A stretch of 64,000 nt of DNA from assembly GCA_016699575.1 (NCBI GenBank), contig CP064979.1, positions 3,658,001 to 3,722,000 of the forward strand, in the 5' to 3' direction. A program made the translations under genes and the position numbers. This DNA comes from Flavobacteriales bacterium. Its GTDB lineage: Bacteria > Bacteroidota > Bacteroidia > Flavobacteriales_F > PHOS-HE28. Shown here piece after piece: positions 44,588 through 53,962 of this stretch; the first letter of the stretch is position 1, and each line of letters starts with the position of its first letter. Below the pieces are notes generated by a model. The model saw nothing but the letters and a program-made list of their open reading frames with translations. It had not been told where the DNA came from and did not search any database.

Positions 44588-44847
44588 GAAAGTGATGGCG
44601 GGCACAACGGGCCCGGCAGCCGGAGCAAAGGACAGGAGCGGCCTGTGACCGTAATGGAGCAGGGCCTGGTAAGAGGTAAACCCGCTGAACCACGGCGCGC
44701 ATAGCGTGCCGCACTTTGCCGAGGCGATGGTGAACGGTCCCGACCTGTCGGGATGAAGCAACACCACCACCAACGGCGCCAGCGAAGGCCACGGCCCGAG
44801 CCGGTGGGAGCGGGGGCTGATCATCCGATCGGTCCCCGCTTCGTTTT
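44588..44847 (+). ncRNA. Candidate structured RNA of unknown class
   Basis: The segment lies in a gene-free stretch between the promoter-like element and a terminator. It holds several local hairpins (CCCGA/TCGGG with CCTG loop near 44747; GGCGCGC/GCGTGCC near 44695). No convincing open frame covers it. I compared it by eye with tmRNA, RNase P RNA, SRP RNA and 6S RNA and found no diagnostic core motif. It may instead be the 3' untranslated tail of the upstream T9SS gene. Confidence 0.35.
44810..44847 (+). terminator. Rho-independent terminator
   Basis: GCGGGGGCTGATC pairs with GATCGGTCCCCGC (two G-U pairs) around ATCC and is followed by TTCGTTTTTT. Confidence 0.75.
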
Positions 44848-45284
44848 TTGCGAACGGATGGGTCATGCCAAGGTGGCCATCCTGACCGAGGAGGGGGCCG
44901 AAGGATCAACGAGCCTACGCCTGACGTTGCGTTCGGCCGGAGCCTGTTGAACGGCGATACGGCCTTCCCTGGCGTGTGGGTAACGCGCAATGCTCCCGCA
45001 TCCAGCACCGTGGGTGGTTATGTTACTTGTTGTGTTGGATGTCCTGTTGATCTGTGCTTAACTCACCAGGTGAGCCTCTTTATTGCGCAGCAGATATCAG
45101 CAATCCAATAGGAACTCACGGGGAGAGAGCTGTGTGTGCCCGCCTTGGAAGGGCGGCGTGTATCGTCCGGTTATCTCCGGGGGATGCCATTCCTGTCCAG
45201 GCGGCGCAGCACATCCGGGGCCAGTGATGAACCTCACCCGCGCCTTCGCCGGCAATCCGCACCTTTCCGCCACAACGGTCCGCC
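44848..45284. other. Gene-free stretch
   Basis: The 437 bp after the terminator contain short open frames without start-site, composition or family support. I see no RNA motif. It likely holds the upstream region of the haem-binding gene. Confidence 0.5.
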
Positions 45285-45749
45285 ATGCGCAAGAAGATCC
45301 TGTTCGTCCTCTTCGGTGCGTTCATCCTAGCGCAGTTCATCCAGCCTGATCGTTCGGCCCGTCCGCTCGATCCCGCGCAGGACATGCTCACGGTAATGCA
45401 GGCGCCGCCCAACATCCAAACGCTGGTGCGCGATGCTTGCTACGATTGCCACAGCCACGCCACAACGTACCCGTGGTACGCCTACGTGACGCCGGTGAAC
45501 TTCATCGTGCAGAACCATGTGGAGGAGGGCCGCGAGGAGCTCAACTTCAGCCAATGGGCCAAGGGCGGCGAGGAGGGCGATGAGTGCGCCGAACTGGTGC
45601 AGAAGAACGAGATGCCACCGGGCTACTACCGCTTCATGCACGCGCACGGTCGCCTGAGCGATGCGCAGCGCAACCAGCTGGTCAGTTGGTTCACCGCCAA
45701 CATGGGTGGTGAGGGGGCAGGTGAAGAGGAGGAGCAGGAAGAGCACTGA
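45285..45749 (+). CDS. Haem-binding domain protein (cytochrome c-like)
   Basis: A 154-residue protein anchored or exported by an N-terminal hydrophobic segment (KKILFVLFGAFILAQFI). The haem attachment site is CYDCHSH, preceded by LVRDACYDCH, and the likely distal Met lies in KNEMPPGYY. PWYAYVTPVNFIVQNHVEEGREELNFSQW and LSDAQRNQLVSWF match the haem-binding domain family (PF14376 type). The C-terminus is very acidic. It is expected in the periplasm as an electron carrier or haem-based sensor. Confidence 0.85.
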   Translation: MRKKILFVLFGAFILAQFIQPDRSARPLDPAQDMLTVMQAPPNIQTLVRDACYDCHSHATTYPWYAYVTPVNFIVQNHVEEGREELNFSQWAKGGEEGDECAELVQKNEMPPGYYRFMHAHGRLSDAQRNQLVSWFTANMGGEGAGEEEEQEEH

Positions 45750-45760
45750 GCCGCACGGGC

Positions 45761-46045
45761 TCATCCCCAGTCCTTGTCCGGGCGGTGCCTTGGTAGTTCA
45801 ACGCGCACCCGTTTGCTGCGACCGGTCGCTCCGCTGAGCAGCGCAACGTTCCGCAGAGGCACACCGAAGGCCGCGGCGAGGTAGCGCAGCAGTTCGTCGT
45901 TCGCTTTTCCGTCCACGGGTGGCGCTGCCAGCTTGATCTTCAAGGCTTGCCCATGTGTGCCCACTACCTCGGTGCGTCGCGCTCCGGGCTGCACGTGCAA
46001 GGTCAGTACAAGGTGTCCGGTCTTTTCTTCCAACCAAACGGGCAT
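45761..46045 (-). CDS. YggU/DUF167 family protein
   Basis: A 94-residue cytoplasmic protein. The family signature is clear: LHVQPGARRTEVVG, LKIKLAAPPVDGKANDELLRYLA, and VALLSGATGRSKRVRV. The family is widespread and conserved, but its function is unknown. It is convergent with the haem-binding gene, 11 bp apart. Confidence 0.9.
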   Translation of the reverse strand: MPVWLEEKTGHLVLTLHVQPGARRTEVVGTHGQALKIKLAAPPVDGKANDELLRYLAAAFGVPLRNVALLSGATGRSKRVRVELPRHRPDKDWG

Positions 46046-46111
46046 GGCCGCAAGATCGTGGTCCCCCGCGATGAACGCGTTCGTCTTTCTTTGTCCGCAC
46101 CGTCACGCACC

Positions 46112-46804
46112 ATGAACAACCGACTTCTCCTTCCTGTCTTCGCCGTTCTCACCTTGTCGGTGCATTCCCAAGAGCAACCGGGCTTCATCGGACCTGGTGT
46201 TGGATTGGCTTCGCCCATGGGGAACTTCCGCAGCACTGACGCGGACAACAAGGAAGCCGGCCTGGCCACCGAAGGCGTGGCGTTCGACCTCAACTTCGGG
46301 TACCGGATGGGCAAGACGTTCGGCGTAACGGCCGTGTTCCGAGGCACGGGCAATGCCACGAGCGACAAGGCCGTGGCGAACAGCTATCCGTTGGAGCAGG
46401 GACAGGAGATCAAGGTGGAACCGGGCACATGGGTCACCGCCGGCCTCTACGTCGGCGGTCTGGCCGTAGTGCCGATGAACGAACGCTGGGCTTTCACGGC
46501 GCGGGCCACCGTTGGCTACGCGAGTGTCACATCACCCGTCCTGAAGATCGGCACCCGCGATGGTTATCTGTTCTACAAACGAGAGTCCGCCGTAACGGGT
46601 GCGCCGGCCTACATGCTCGGTGTGGGTTTGAAGGGCGATCTGGGCCAAAAGCTCTGTGTTCTTGTGAATTTGGACCTGCATGGCATGCAAGCCGATTTCG
46701 ACGAAGTGAAGACGGACGATCCGGTTACCGGGCCGGGCAAAGTGTCCTACTCGCAAAGCATCTCGCTTGTGACGTTCGCAGCGGGGCTGGGCTATCGGTT
46801 CTGA
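46112..46804 (+). CDS. Outer-membrane beta-barrel protein
   Basis: A 230-residue exported protein with signal peptide MNNRLLLPVFAVLTLSVHSQ. Strand-like segments follow (GFIGPGVGLASPMGNF, FDLNFGYRMGKTFGVTAVF, VTAGLYVGGLAVVP, FTARATVGYASV, YMLGVGLKGDL) and the chain ends in AAGLGYRF, a terminal Phe typical of barrels. The role is unknown. Its last 13 bp overlap the 3' end of the convergent copper ATPase gene. Confidence 0.78.
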   Translation: MNNRLLLPVFAVLTLSVHSQEQPGFIGPGVGLASPMGNFRSTDADNKEAGLATEGVAFDLNFGYRMGKTFGVTAVFRGTGNATSDKAVANSYPLEQGQEIKVEPGTWVTAGLYVGGLAVVPMNERWAFTARATVGYASVTSPVLKIGTRDGYLFYKRESAVTGAPAYMLGVGLKGDLGQKLCVLVNLDLHGMQADFDEVKTDDPVTGPGKVSYSQSISLVTFAAGLGYRF

Positions 46805-49194
46805 GGCGTGTTACCGGTGCGGGCTGCGATACCGATGGCCAAGGTGACGAAGCCCACCACGGTTACACTGCTCAACGGCATCAGCACGGCAGCCACCAAC
46901 GGCGTCAGATGGCCGCTCACGGCGAACGACACGCCCACCACGTTGTAGCACAACGAGATGAACAAGCTGGCGACAACGATCCTGCGCGCGCGTCGGGCAA
47001 GCTTCAGGAAGTAGGGGAGCCGGGCCACGGCTTCGGCGTCCATGATGGCGTCGCTGGCCGGGGTCAGGGCGGCGCTGCTTTCCGTAACGGTGATGCCCAC
47101 ATCGCTCTGGGCCAAGGCACCAGCATCGTTCAGCCCATCGCCCACCATGAGCACACGATGCCGCTTGGCTTGGAGTTCTCGTACGCCCTGCGCTTTGTCC
47201 GCGGGTGAGCATCGCGTGCGCACCATACTGCCCCTGAAGGCATGGCGCAGTGCAGCGTCCACTTGTGCATCGCCGGTGAAGAGCCCGATGTTCCGGGTGC
47301 GCCTCAGCTCGGTCACAGCTTCGGCGATGCCGTGGCGCGCGCGTTTGCGAATGCCGAAATGCCCTAGATGCACCGCGCCTACCGCCACATGCACATGCGC
47401 CTCGCCATCGCCACGGGGCTCTTCCTTGCCGGCGCAGAACGCTGCTGAACCGATCCGCACCGGCACACCGTCCACCTCTCCTGCAATGCCCTGCCCGGGG
47501 ATCTCTTCCACGTTTTCCACAAGGTGTGTGCCCTCGGCATTGGGCATTTTCTTCCGCAGATCTTCCGCCACCACGGTGCTCAACGGGTGCGTGCTGTTGC
47601 GCGCGAGCGCCAGAACGGACGCGGACACGAAGGGGGACGGTTGCCGACCGGTCCAGTGCACATCGTGCGCTTCGCGGGCGGTAAGCGTGCCGGTCTTGTC
47701 GAACACCACCGTATCAACATGCGCCATGCGCTCCACCACTTCAGCATCTCGGAGGAAGAGCCCGCGCTTGCCCAGCAGCCGGATGGTATGCCCATACGCG
47801 AAGGGCATGCTCAGGGCCAAAGCGCACGGGCATGCAACGATGAGGACAGCCGTAACGATCGGCCACACCTGTGCGCTGTCGGCGCCCCACCAGTAGAGCC
47901 CGGCCCCCAGCGATATGAGCAGCACGGCGACCGTGAAACGCCGTGCAACACCATCGATCAGGCGCGGCATGGCCGGCTTGGGCTGCCCGCTGCTCTGCTC
48001 GGCCCACAAGCGCTTCAGCCGGCTATCGGCGAAGGTGCGCATCACTTCAAGCTCAATGGCCGCGCCGCGCTGCCTTCCACCGGCCCTGATCGTGTCGCCC
48101 ACGGACTTGCGCACCGGAAGCGGTTCGCCCGTGATGAAGCTGTTGTCGATGTGCGCGGCGCCATGGCGGAGCAGGCCATCCACCGGAACGATCTCCTGGT
48201 CGCGGATGATGATCGTATCACCGGGTACCAGATCCGCCACCTTCGTGGGTTCCTCGGTTGCTCCCTTTTTACGCAGCACCACCAGCGGAAGGAAGTCCTC
48301 CAGCGTCCGGTCGAACCGCAAGGCCCGGTAGGTGTAGGCTTGGTACCAACGTCCGATAAGCAGGAAGAACAGCAGCCCGGCCAAGGAATCGAAGTAGCCC
48401 GGGCCGATGCCCATGAGGACGTCCCAGAGACTGCGGGTCCACAGCGCGACTATTCCCAGTGCTATGGGCTGGTCGATGTTCACGGTGCGTGATCGAAGGC
48501 CCGCCCAGGCACTGCGGAAAAAATCCGTGCTGAGGAAAAGCACCACGGGGAACGAGAAAAGCACCGTGAGCCATTGGAAGCCGGTTTTCAAACCCGCTTC
48601 GCCATCGGCGCCCAGGTACTCGGGGAAGCTGAACAGCATGGTGTTGCCGAACACGAACGCCGCCACGCCCAGCCTGATGTACAGCATCCGGGGGATACCG
48701 GCAGCGCGCACGTTGGAGGCCGTCAGTTGCGGCCCGTAGCCGATGCGCCGCAGCAGCTTCACCAGCCCTCCCAGCGCCAACTTCTCTTCGCGGAACGTGA
48801 TGCTGATCTCCTTGTCCGCGAAGGCGACCCGTGATCGCATCACCGCGGGCTCCAGCTTGTCGAGGTTCTCCAGCAGCCAGATGCACGAACTGCAGTGCAT
48901 CTGCGGCACATGCAGACGCACGCGCGTGATGCCCCCTTCACTGAATTCAACGGTCCGTTGCCGCACCTCCTCCACATCGAAGAGCTCGGAGCGCGGTTCA
49001 TCCATCGTGGTGCGCTGCTTGACGCCGGGCCGTTCCCCCAGGGTGTAGTAGTCACCTAGTCCGCTTTCCTTCAGGAGGTCGTACACCACCTCGCATCCGT
49101 TGCAGCAGAAGTCGTGGCCGTCGTGCGCTCGGTGCTCTTCCGCGCAAGGATCACCGCAGTGATAACAGTTGACCGTGGTCAGCGTTCGGGCCAT
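46792..49194 (-). CDS. CcoI-like copper-transporting P-type ATPase
   Basis: An 800-residue heavy-metal P1B-ATPase. The N-terminus has a Cys-rich cluster (NCYHCGDPC, FCCNGCEVVY) followed by a ferredoxin-like metal domain with MHCSSC. Eight membrane helices include the transport motif ACPCALALS. Catalytic motifs are SFITGEPLPV, DKTGTLTA (phosphorylated Asp), the HP motif in NSTHPLS, and GDGLNDAGALAQSD. The Cys-rich N-terminus is typical of the CcoI/FixI subgroup that loads copper into cbb3 oxidase. No ccoNOP genes are in the window. The start is placed at MARTLTTVNCYHCG. Confidence 0.88.
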   Translation of the reverse strand: MARTLTTVNCYHCGDPCAEEHRAHDGHDFCCNGCEVVYDLLKESGLGDYYTLGERPGVKQRTTMDEPRSELFDVEEVRQRTVEFSEGGITRVRLHVPQMHCSSCIWLLENLDKLEPAVMRSRVAFADKEISITFREEKLALGGLVKLLRRIGYGPQLTASNVRAAGIPRMLYIRLGVAAFVFGNTMLFSFPEYLGADGEAGLKTGFQWLTVLFSFPVVLFLSTDFFRSAWAGLRSRTVNIDQPIALGIVALWTRSLWDVLMGIGPGYFDSLAGLLFFLLIGRWYQAYTYRALRFDRTLEDFLPLVVLRKKGATEEPTKVADLVPGDTIIIRDQEIVPVDGLLRHGAAHIDNSFITGEPLPVRKSVGDTIRAGGRQRGAAIELEVMRTFADSRLKRLWAEQSSGQPKPAMPRLIDGVARRFTVAVLLISLGAGLYWWGADSAQVWPIVTAVLIVACPCALALSMPFAYGHTIRLLGKRGLFLRDAEVVERMAHVDTVVFDKTGTLTAREAHDVHWTGRQPSPFVSASVLALARNSTHPLSTVVAEDLRKKMPNAEGTHLVENVEEIPGQGIAGEVDGVPVRIGSAAFCAGKEEPRGDGEAHVHVAVGAVHLGHFGIRKRARHGIAEAVTELRRTRNIGLFTGDAQVDAALRHAFRGSMVRTRCSPADKAQGVRELQAKRHRVLMVGDGLNDAGALAQSDVGITVTESSAALTPASDAIMDAEAVARLPYFLKLARRARRIVVASLFISLCYNVVGVSFAVSGHLTPLVAAVLMPLSSVTVVGFVTLAIGIAARTGNTPQNR

Positions 49195-49309
49195 CGTAAC
49201 GCAAAGAGCGCGCAACACCTTTCCTTCAGGACTGACGGAAGTCAGGTGCGCGGCTGTCAACGATCAAACCAACGCCCGCTGTTGCGGTCATTTGCGCCAA
49301 TCCATCACC

Positions 49310-50512
49310 ATGCGCATCCTTGCAATCGCCTTTCTTGCATCGCCCCTGATCGTAGCCGCCCAGCTGAACCCGGCCATCACGGCATGGGTGATCAATCCCG
49401 GCAATGAGACCGGTTACAACAACATCCTGAGCAATGTGATGGAGGTGGCGTACAACACCACTGACGCATACATCGGCTGTACCGGGATCCCGGGCTACAA
49501 CATCGGTCCATGGACGGGAAATCCCAACACGGCCGGTGACCAGGATTGGGAGTTCAAGTTCACCCTTGCGCCACAGCAGAACTCCGGTGCCCCGGTCAAT
49601 ACGCCCTTGGGCCATATCGGTGTGTGGGTGAACGGTGTCACCATCTTCAATCCGCGCGATGCCATGAGCTACAACATGCAGAACATCTGGCGGCAGAACG
49701 CTTTCTACTTCGAGGGCAGCAGCTTCGATAATTGCCTGGGCCATCCGAACCAGCAGAGCGAGTACCACACGCACATCAATCCGACTTGTCTTTACGACGA
49801 CTCGGACAGCACTGTGCACTCACCCATCATCGGGTATGCCTTCGACGGTTTCCCTATCTATGGTGCCTATGGCCATGCGAACACGAACGGTACGGGAAGC
49901 ATCACGCGCATGCGCAGCAGCTACCGCACGCGGACGATCACCGATCGCACCACGCTCCCGGACGGTACCGTCCTCAGCGTGAACCAATACGGCCCGGCCA
50001 TCAGTGCCAACTTCCCGCTCGGTGCGTACATCGAGGATTTCGAGCTTGTGCCCGGGCTCGGTGACCTGGATGAGCACAATGGGCGCTTCTGCGTTACACC
50101 GGATTACCCCAATGGGATCTACGCCTATTTCGTCACCTTGGATGCAGGCCTTCAACCGGTGTATCCCTATGTGCTCGGACCGACCTACTACGGCACAGTG
50201 CAAGCCGGCAACACCGGACCCGGGAGCGGGCACAACACCGTGCCCTCCGGCGTGCTCATCTACAACCCGTTCAGCACGGTGGAAGAGACCAGGGCCACGC
50301 AGGTGGTTCTCTGGCCCAATCCGACCAGCGGGCAATTGAAGTTGAGCGGTGTGAGCGCTGGTACGTCACTGAGGATATTGGATGTCGGAGGGATGGAGGT
50401 GATATCGGCCACCGTCGATGCGAGCTCGGTCCTCAGTTTGGGCCAACTACCTGTTGGCACCTATACCATGCTTCTGAAAGGATCGGCCCATAGAGTGGTG
50501 CTCGTCCGCTGA
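49310..50512 (+). CDS. YHYH-domain secreted protein, T9SS-sorted
   Basis: A 400-residue exported protein with signal peptide MRILAIAFLASPLIVAA. The YHYH-type domain is visible as HIGVWVNGVTIFNP, SEYHTHINPTCLYD, and SPIIGYAFDGFPIYG, then GDLDEHNGRFCVTPDYPNGIYAYFVTLD. The last 80 residues (VLWPNPTSGQLKLSG...GTYTMLLKGSA) are a T9SS sorting domain. YHYH proteins are His-rich and may bind metal; the enzymatic role is unknown. It is divergent from the copper ATPase gene, 115 bp apart, which makes a metal link plausible but unproven. Confidence 0.8.
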   Translation: MRILAIAFLASPLIVAAQLNPAITAWVINPGNETGYNNILSNVMEVAYNTTDAYIGCTGIPGYNIGPWTGNPNTAGDQDWEFKFTLAPQQNSGAPVNTPLGHIGVWVNGVTIFNPRDAMSYNMQNIWRQNAFYFEGSSFDNCLGHPNQQSEYHTHINPTCLYDDSDSTVHSPIIGYAFDGFPIYGAYGHANTNGTGSITRMRSSYRTRTITDRTTLPDGTVLSVNQYGPAISANFPLGAYIEDFELVPGLGDLDEHNGRFCVTPDYPNGIYAYFVTLDAGLQPVYPYVLGPTYYGTVQAGNTGPGSGHNTVPSGVLIYNPFSTVEETRATQVVLWPNPTSGQLKLSGVSAGTSLRILDVGGMEVISATVDASSVLSLGQLPVGTYTMLLKGSAHRVVLVR

Positions 50513-50533
50513 AACGGGCTGACGGAAAACGGA

Positions 50534-50938
50534 TCAACCGACGAAGCGGGCCTTCAGTTCCGGCGTCGGCAGCCAGCACTCGTCCTTGCGGCCGAACCAC
50601 CGGTAGCGGTTGCGCGCCACGAGGTTGTACACCGCATCGCGGATGAACCGCGGAACCACGATGAAGCCGTAGGCGAGCTTCCATGCACCGCCCAGATCGC
50701 GCGCCATGTTCAACGCCGCATCGCTGCGCATGAACGTGCGCCCGTTGCGCAGATAGATGAAGCTCGCGTATTCGTCCGTGCGCAAACTATTGGCGGCCAG
50801 TACCTCGCTGCCCACCTTGCTTTGCAACGAGGCGAAACGGAACCGCGCTTCCTTGTCGCGTTCAATGATGAACTGCACCGCTCCGTTGCACAGGTTGCAA
50901 ACACCATCGAACAACAGCAGGCGGTCGGGGTGGTTCAT
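50534..50938 (-). CDS. DCC-family thiol-disulfide oxidoreductase (DUF393)
   Basis: A 134-residue protein with the family signature LLLFDGVCNLCNGAVQFII, in which the CxxC follows the DGxC start, then RFRFASLQSKVG and YASFIYLRNG...RSDAAL. It ends with the typical YRWFGRKDECWLPTPEL. The family is related to thioredoxins in name; its substrate is unknown. It lies 12 bp downstream of the membrane protein gene at 50951, in the pairing often seen for DCC and HTTM-type proteins. Confidence 0.88.
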   Translation of the reverse strand: MNHPDRLLLFDGVCNLCNGAVQFIIERDKEARFRFASLQSKVGSEVLAANSLRTDEYASFIYLRNGRTFMRSDAALNMARDLGGAWKLAYGFIVVPRFIRDAVYNLVARNRYRWFGRKDECWLPTPELKARFVG

Positions 50939-50950
50939 CGCGGGGCGAAA

Positions 50951-52729
50951 TTACCGCGCCGATGAAGCCGTGCTAACGGGCGCATCCGGGACCGGCACTA
51001 TGACCCTGTCCCGGAAGGCCGGCACATCGAGCAGGTGGAACGGGTACGGCTTCACCGCGCCGATGACCTTTCCGGTGGCGGTCGCCGGGTCGTACAGGTA
51101 GAACGGCTCGTAATGGGTGACCGTGAGCCAGGGCTTGCTGTCGCCTTCGAATTTCAGTGGCTGGTGGAGCGGATGCACGTCAATGACCACTTCGCGCACT
51201 GCGGTGCCGGGGGCGGCTTGGACCATGGCGTAGCGCGCGATATCATCCATCACGGCTTGATGGTAGGCCACCACGTGGGGTTTGAGCCGGTCGCGGTGCC
51301 GCAGGGAGCGGATGGCATCCACGTTCTTCAGGAAGTGGATGTACCCGAACCACGCAATGTCGCTGTTCAACGCACGATCTTCATCGAACATGGATACCAG
51401 TTGCTCGGTTCCGTCAACGTGCACCACCCGCGCCTGGAAAGCGGCGCGCTCGAAGAGGTGGTGATAGTCGAAGAGTTCCAGCAGCCACACCCATTCCCAG
51501 AGCTTGTAGGGCCGAAGCAATGCCAGGCCTTCGTAGGTGTCAGCGATGCGATCTTCCACATGCGTTGGAATGCGCACCGGTCGGGCATGCACCTCGAATT
51601 GCTGGTATCCGTAGAGCGGAGGCCATGTCTTGAAGCGATCGTACTTGCTCAAGGAGGTGCCCACGAACCCGAGGATCGTCCACCACGCGATGAGCACCGC
51701 GTAGCCAGGCAAGTGCTGATCGGTGATAGCGGGTTGCAGCGTTGCGGTACCGTCCAATGGTTTCTTGCGCCACTTGAGCCACCACCGCGCAAGTGGCGGG
51801 CATATGCCGGACCAAGCCGGTACGAAGGCGAGCACCATGGGCCCTCCAACAAGCCCGATCCCCCACATGGGCCAAGCCAGGAACACCCCAAGGCCCACGA
51901 CGCACAGCAACGCAAACGCACGGGTCCGTCGCCAGAGGAGCAGCGGGAAGGCGATGATCTCCACCACGATGGTGGCCCAGTTGCAGAAGAGCACCAGCGG
52001 CCAGTTGTCCAGCAATGGGCGCAAATGCTTGGGGCAGAAGAACGGGATGTTGAGCGAATAGTAGAAGCCGGTGCCGTGCAACCACACGGGATCGAACAGC
52101 TTGAACACGCCTGCGCCGGCCGTGATGAACGCAATGGCCATGGCCGACAGGAGCAAGGGCCAGCCCGCGCTCGGCGTCTCCGCGCTCCGATCGCCGCGCC
52201 ACAGCGCCGGGCTGACGAACATGGCGAAGAAGTTGAGCGGCTGTTTGATGAACAGTTCAAGCGAATGCGGCATGAGCAATCCGCCCACCGCGAAAAGGAT
52301 GACCCATGAAGCGCGGATCCACTTGCCAAGCATCAGGGTCACCAGCGCGCCCATGTACACGGCGTTGAGCGCGTAGGCGAGCGGTTTGCTTTCCGGTATG
52401 CCCAGCATCGGGAAATTGCTGGGCTCCATTCCGAGGTCCACGGCCCACAGGTGCTGGGCTGCAGTGTACAGGCAGAGGATCGCATAGGCTACGCGTGTCG
52501 CTGGCAGGAATCGCGCATCCACCGGTACGGTCAGGAAGGACCGCAAACGGTTCTGTGTACTGCGGAGAACCAGCACAATGGCACCGACCAACCCTGCCCA
52601 GAAGCATGCGTCAGCCAATTTGTGCCAGCCGACGCGCGCAAGCAGAACATCGGCCAGGAACAGAGCGGAAAGCACTAAGAGCCAACGCAACGTCATTCGC
52701 TTGGAGCGGGTAGTGCCGTTCGTGCTCAT
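50951..52729 (-). CDS. HTTM-like multi-pass membrane protein
   Basis: A 592-residue protein with about nine hydrophobic helices in its first 350 residues (LRWLLVLSALFLADVLLA, ALVTLMLGKWIRASWVILF, LFIKQPLNFFAMFVSPALW, LVLFCNWATIVVEIIAFPLLLW). The motif FKLFDPVWLHGTGFYY and the surrounding helices resemble the vitamin-K-dependent gamma-carboxylase/HTTM fold. The C-terminal 200 residues are soluble. The family assignment rests on pattern and on the adjacent DCC gene, and is not certain. The start used is the ATG of MSTNGTTRSK; an alternative lies three codons upstream. Confidence 0.65.
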   Translation of the reverse strand: MSTNGTTRSKRMTLRWLLVLSALFLADVLLARVGWHKLADACFWAGLVGAIVLVLRSTQNRLRSFLTVPVDARFLPATRVAYAILCLYTAAQHLWAVDLGMEPSNFPMLGIPESKPLAYALNAVYMGALVTLMLGKWIRASWVILFAVGGLLMPHSLELFIKQPLNFFAMFVSPALWRGDRSAETPSAGWPLLLSAMAIAFITAGAGVFKLFDPVWLHGTGFYYSLNIPFFCPKHLRPLLDNWPLVLFCNWATIVVEIIAFPLLLWRRTRAFALLCVVGLGVFLAWPMWGIGLVGGPMVLAFVPAWSGICPPLARWWLKWRKKPLDGTATLQPAITDQHLPGYAVLIAWWTILGFVGTSLSKYDRFKTWPPLYGYQQFEVHARPVRIPTHVEDRIADTYEGLALLRPYKLWEWVWLLELFDYHHLFERAAFQARVVHVDGTEQLVSMFDEDRALNSDIAWFGYIHFLKNVDAIRSLRHRDRLKPHVVAYHQAVMDDIARYAMVQAAPGTAVREVVIDVHPLHQPLKFEGDSKPWLTVTHYEPFYLYDPATATGKVIGAVKPYPFHLLDVPAFRDRVIVPVPDAPVSTASSAR

Positions 52730-52773
52730 GCCGCGCAAGATCGGTCAAGCGCGGGGCACTGGAGTGATGTGCG

Positions 52774-53928
52774 TCAGGAAGTCGGCCCCGTCGGCTGAAG
52801 AAGGCCAATGTCGTTGAGCAGCCGGTCCACGTAGTTGGTCCATGTGAAGGGGTTCACGGTTTCGTGGGCCGCCCTTGCTGAAGCCCGCCATTCCGCCGGG
52901 TTCTCGAGCAGGTTGTTGATGGCTCCGGACAGTTCGGCATCCTCTTCCGTTCGGAGAAGGATGCCAACACCCGGCTCCTTTCCGAACGTGCTGGTGAACT
53001 CCGGATAGGCGCTCACTATGACCGGCATGTGCATGTGCATGGCCTCGCAACTGGCGCTGAAGCTCCCCCACAGTGGCATGGGATTGATGAAGAGGCAGCA
53101 GCGTTCAAGCAACCCGGTGTACCGCGCGGCATCTTCCGGGTCCGACTTATCGAGGTAACCGTGCACCGTGGCCCACGACGGGATGGCGCGCAGCAATTCG
53201 TGGCGCGGGATGCCCACGGCGTGCAGTTGGATCGGCAAGGCACGCGAGGCGTTCATGGTCTCCAGCACATCCAGCAGCTTCAGCAACCCGGGCTTGTACT
53301 TGCTACCACCGATGAAGAGCACCTCCGGCCGCGATAGGTCGCGGTGCAGCAGTCGCTGGGCGTCCGGTGCAGCGATGTCAGTGTTCACCACGTTGCCGTA
53401 ATAGCGCACGCGGTCGCCGTGCTGTGCTTTCAATTCCTCTGCCTGCTCAGGAAAGAGCGAAACGAGCAACGCCGCGCCACCGATGTGCTTCCGCTCGCGC
53501 GCGATGGTGCGCTCTTCCATGGCATTCGGACCGCGCTTCTCGAAGTAGCGCAGGTGCCGCTCGAAGGTCATGTCGCAGAACTGCACGTAAGGCCTGCGTT
53601 GCCTGTTGCGGCCGAAGGAGAACGTTGTGAAGATGGGCAGCGCTTTCGGGTGTGCTCGTAGCACGCGCTCGATGCGGCGCTGCGTGAGCCATGCATTGAA
53701 GCTGCTGCGGAAGAAGTAGTGCCGGGTGCGCGTGATGCCCGTTTTGCGCAGGGCCCCGATGAGCGCGTCGTAGGCCACCTGCATCGGACGATTGGGCGCG
53801 AGGTCCGCCCGGTGCAGCACATGGCCTTTCTCCTCCAGGGTCTTGCTCAGGAAGTAGGGGACATTGCTCCAAGTACTGGCCTTGGCCGGATCGCCGATGG
53901 CGAAGACGATGAATTCGCGCGCGTTCAT
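52774..53928 (-). CDS. Glycosyltransferase family 4-like protein
   Basis: A 384-residue protein. The C-terminal half has the GT-B donor-domain pattern: EVLFIGGSKYKPGLLKLLDVL, IQLHAVGIPRHELLRAI, VHGYLDKSDPEDAARY, and CCLFINPMPLWGSFSASCEAMHMHMPVIVS with the glutamate in the usual loop, then GVGILLRTEEDAELSGAI. The N-terminal half is the acceptor domain. It would transfer a sugar from an activated donor; the acceptor is unknown. No other polysaccharide genes are adjacent. The start is set at MNAREFIVFAIGD. Confidence 0.8.
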   Translation of the reverse strand: MNAREFIVFAIGDPAKASTWSNVPYFLSKTLEEKGHVLHRADLAPNRPMQVAYDALIGALRKTGITRTRHYFFRSSFNAWLTQRRIERVLRAHPKALPIFTTFSFGRNRQRRPYVQFCDMTFERHLRYFEKRGPNAMEERTIARERKHIGGAALLVSLFPEQAEELKAQHGDRVRYYGNVVNTDIAAPDAQRLLHRDLSRPEVLFIGGSKYKPGLLKLLDVLETMNASRALPIQLHAVGIPRHELLRAIPSWATVHGYLDKSDPEDAARYTGLLERCCLFINPMPLWGSFSASCEAMHMHMPVIVSAYPEFTSTFGKEPGVGILLRTEEDAELSGAINNLLENPAEWRASARAAHETVNPFTWTNYVDRLLNDIGLLQPTGPTS

Positions 53929-53962
53929 TTCCACGTTCCCACCACCTCTATACGCACGGAAC

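Noticed and set aside
44810..44847. tmRNA 5' end (GGGGCTGATC-like string)
   Set aside because: The string is the left arm of a terminator stem; no tag frame or matching 3' end.
44588..44847. RNase P RNA (GGTAAGAG and GTAAACCC strings present)
   Set aside because: The universal core strings GAGGAAAGTCC and ACAGAA are missing.
44433..45008. 191-codon minus-strand frame in the gene-free stretch
   Set aside because: Overlaps the T9SS gene end and the candidate RNA; no start context or recognisable domain.
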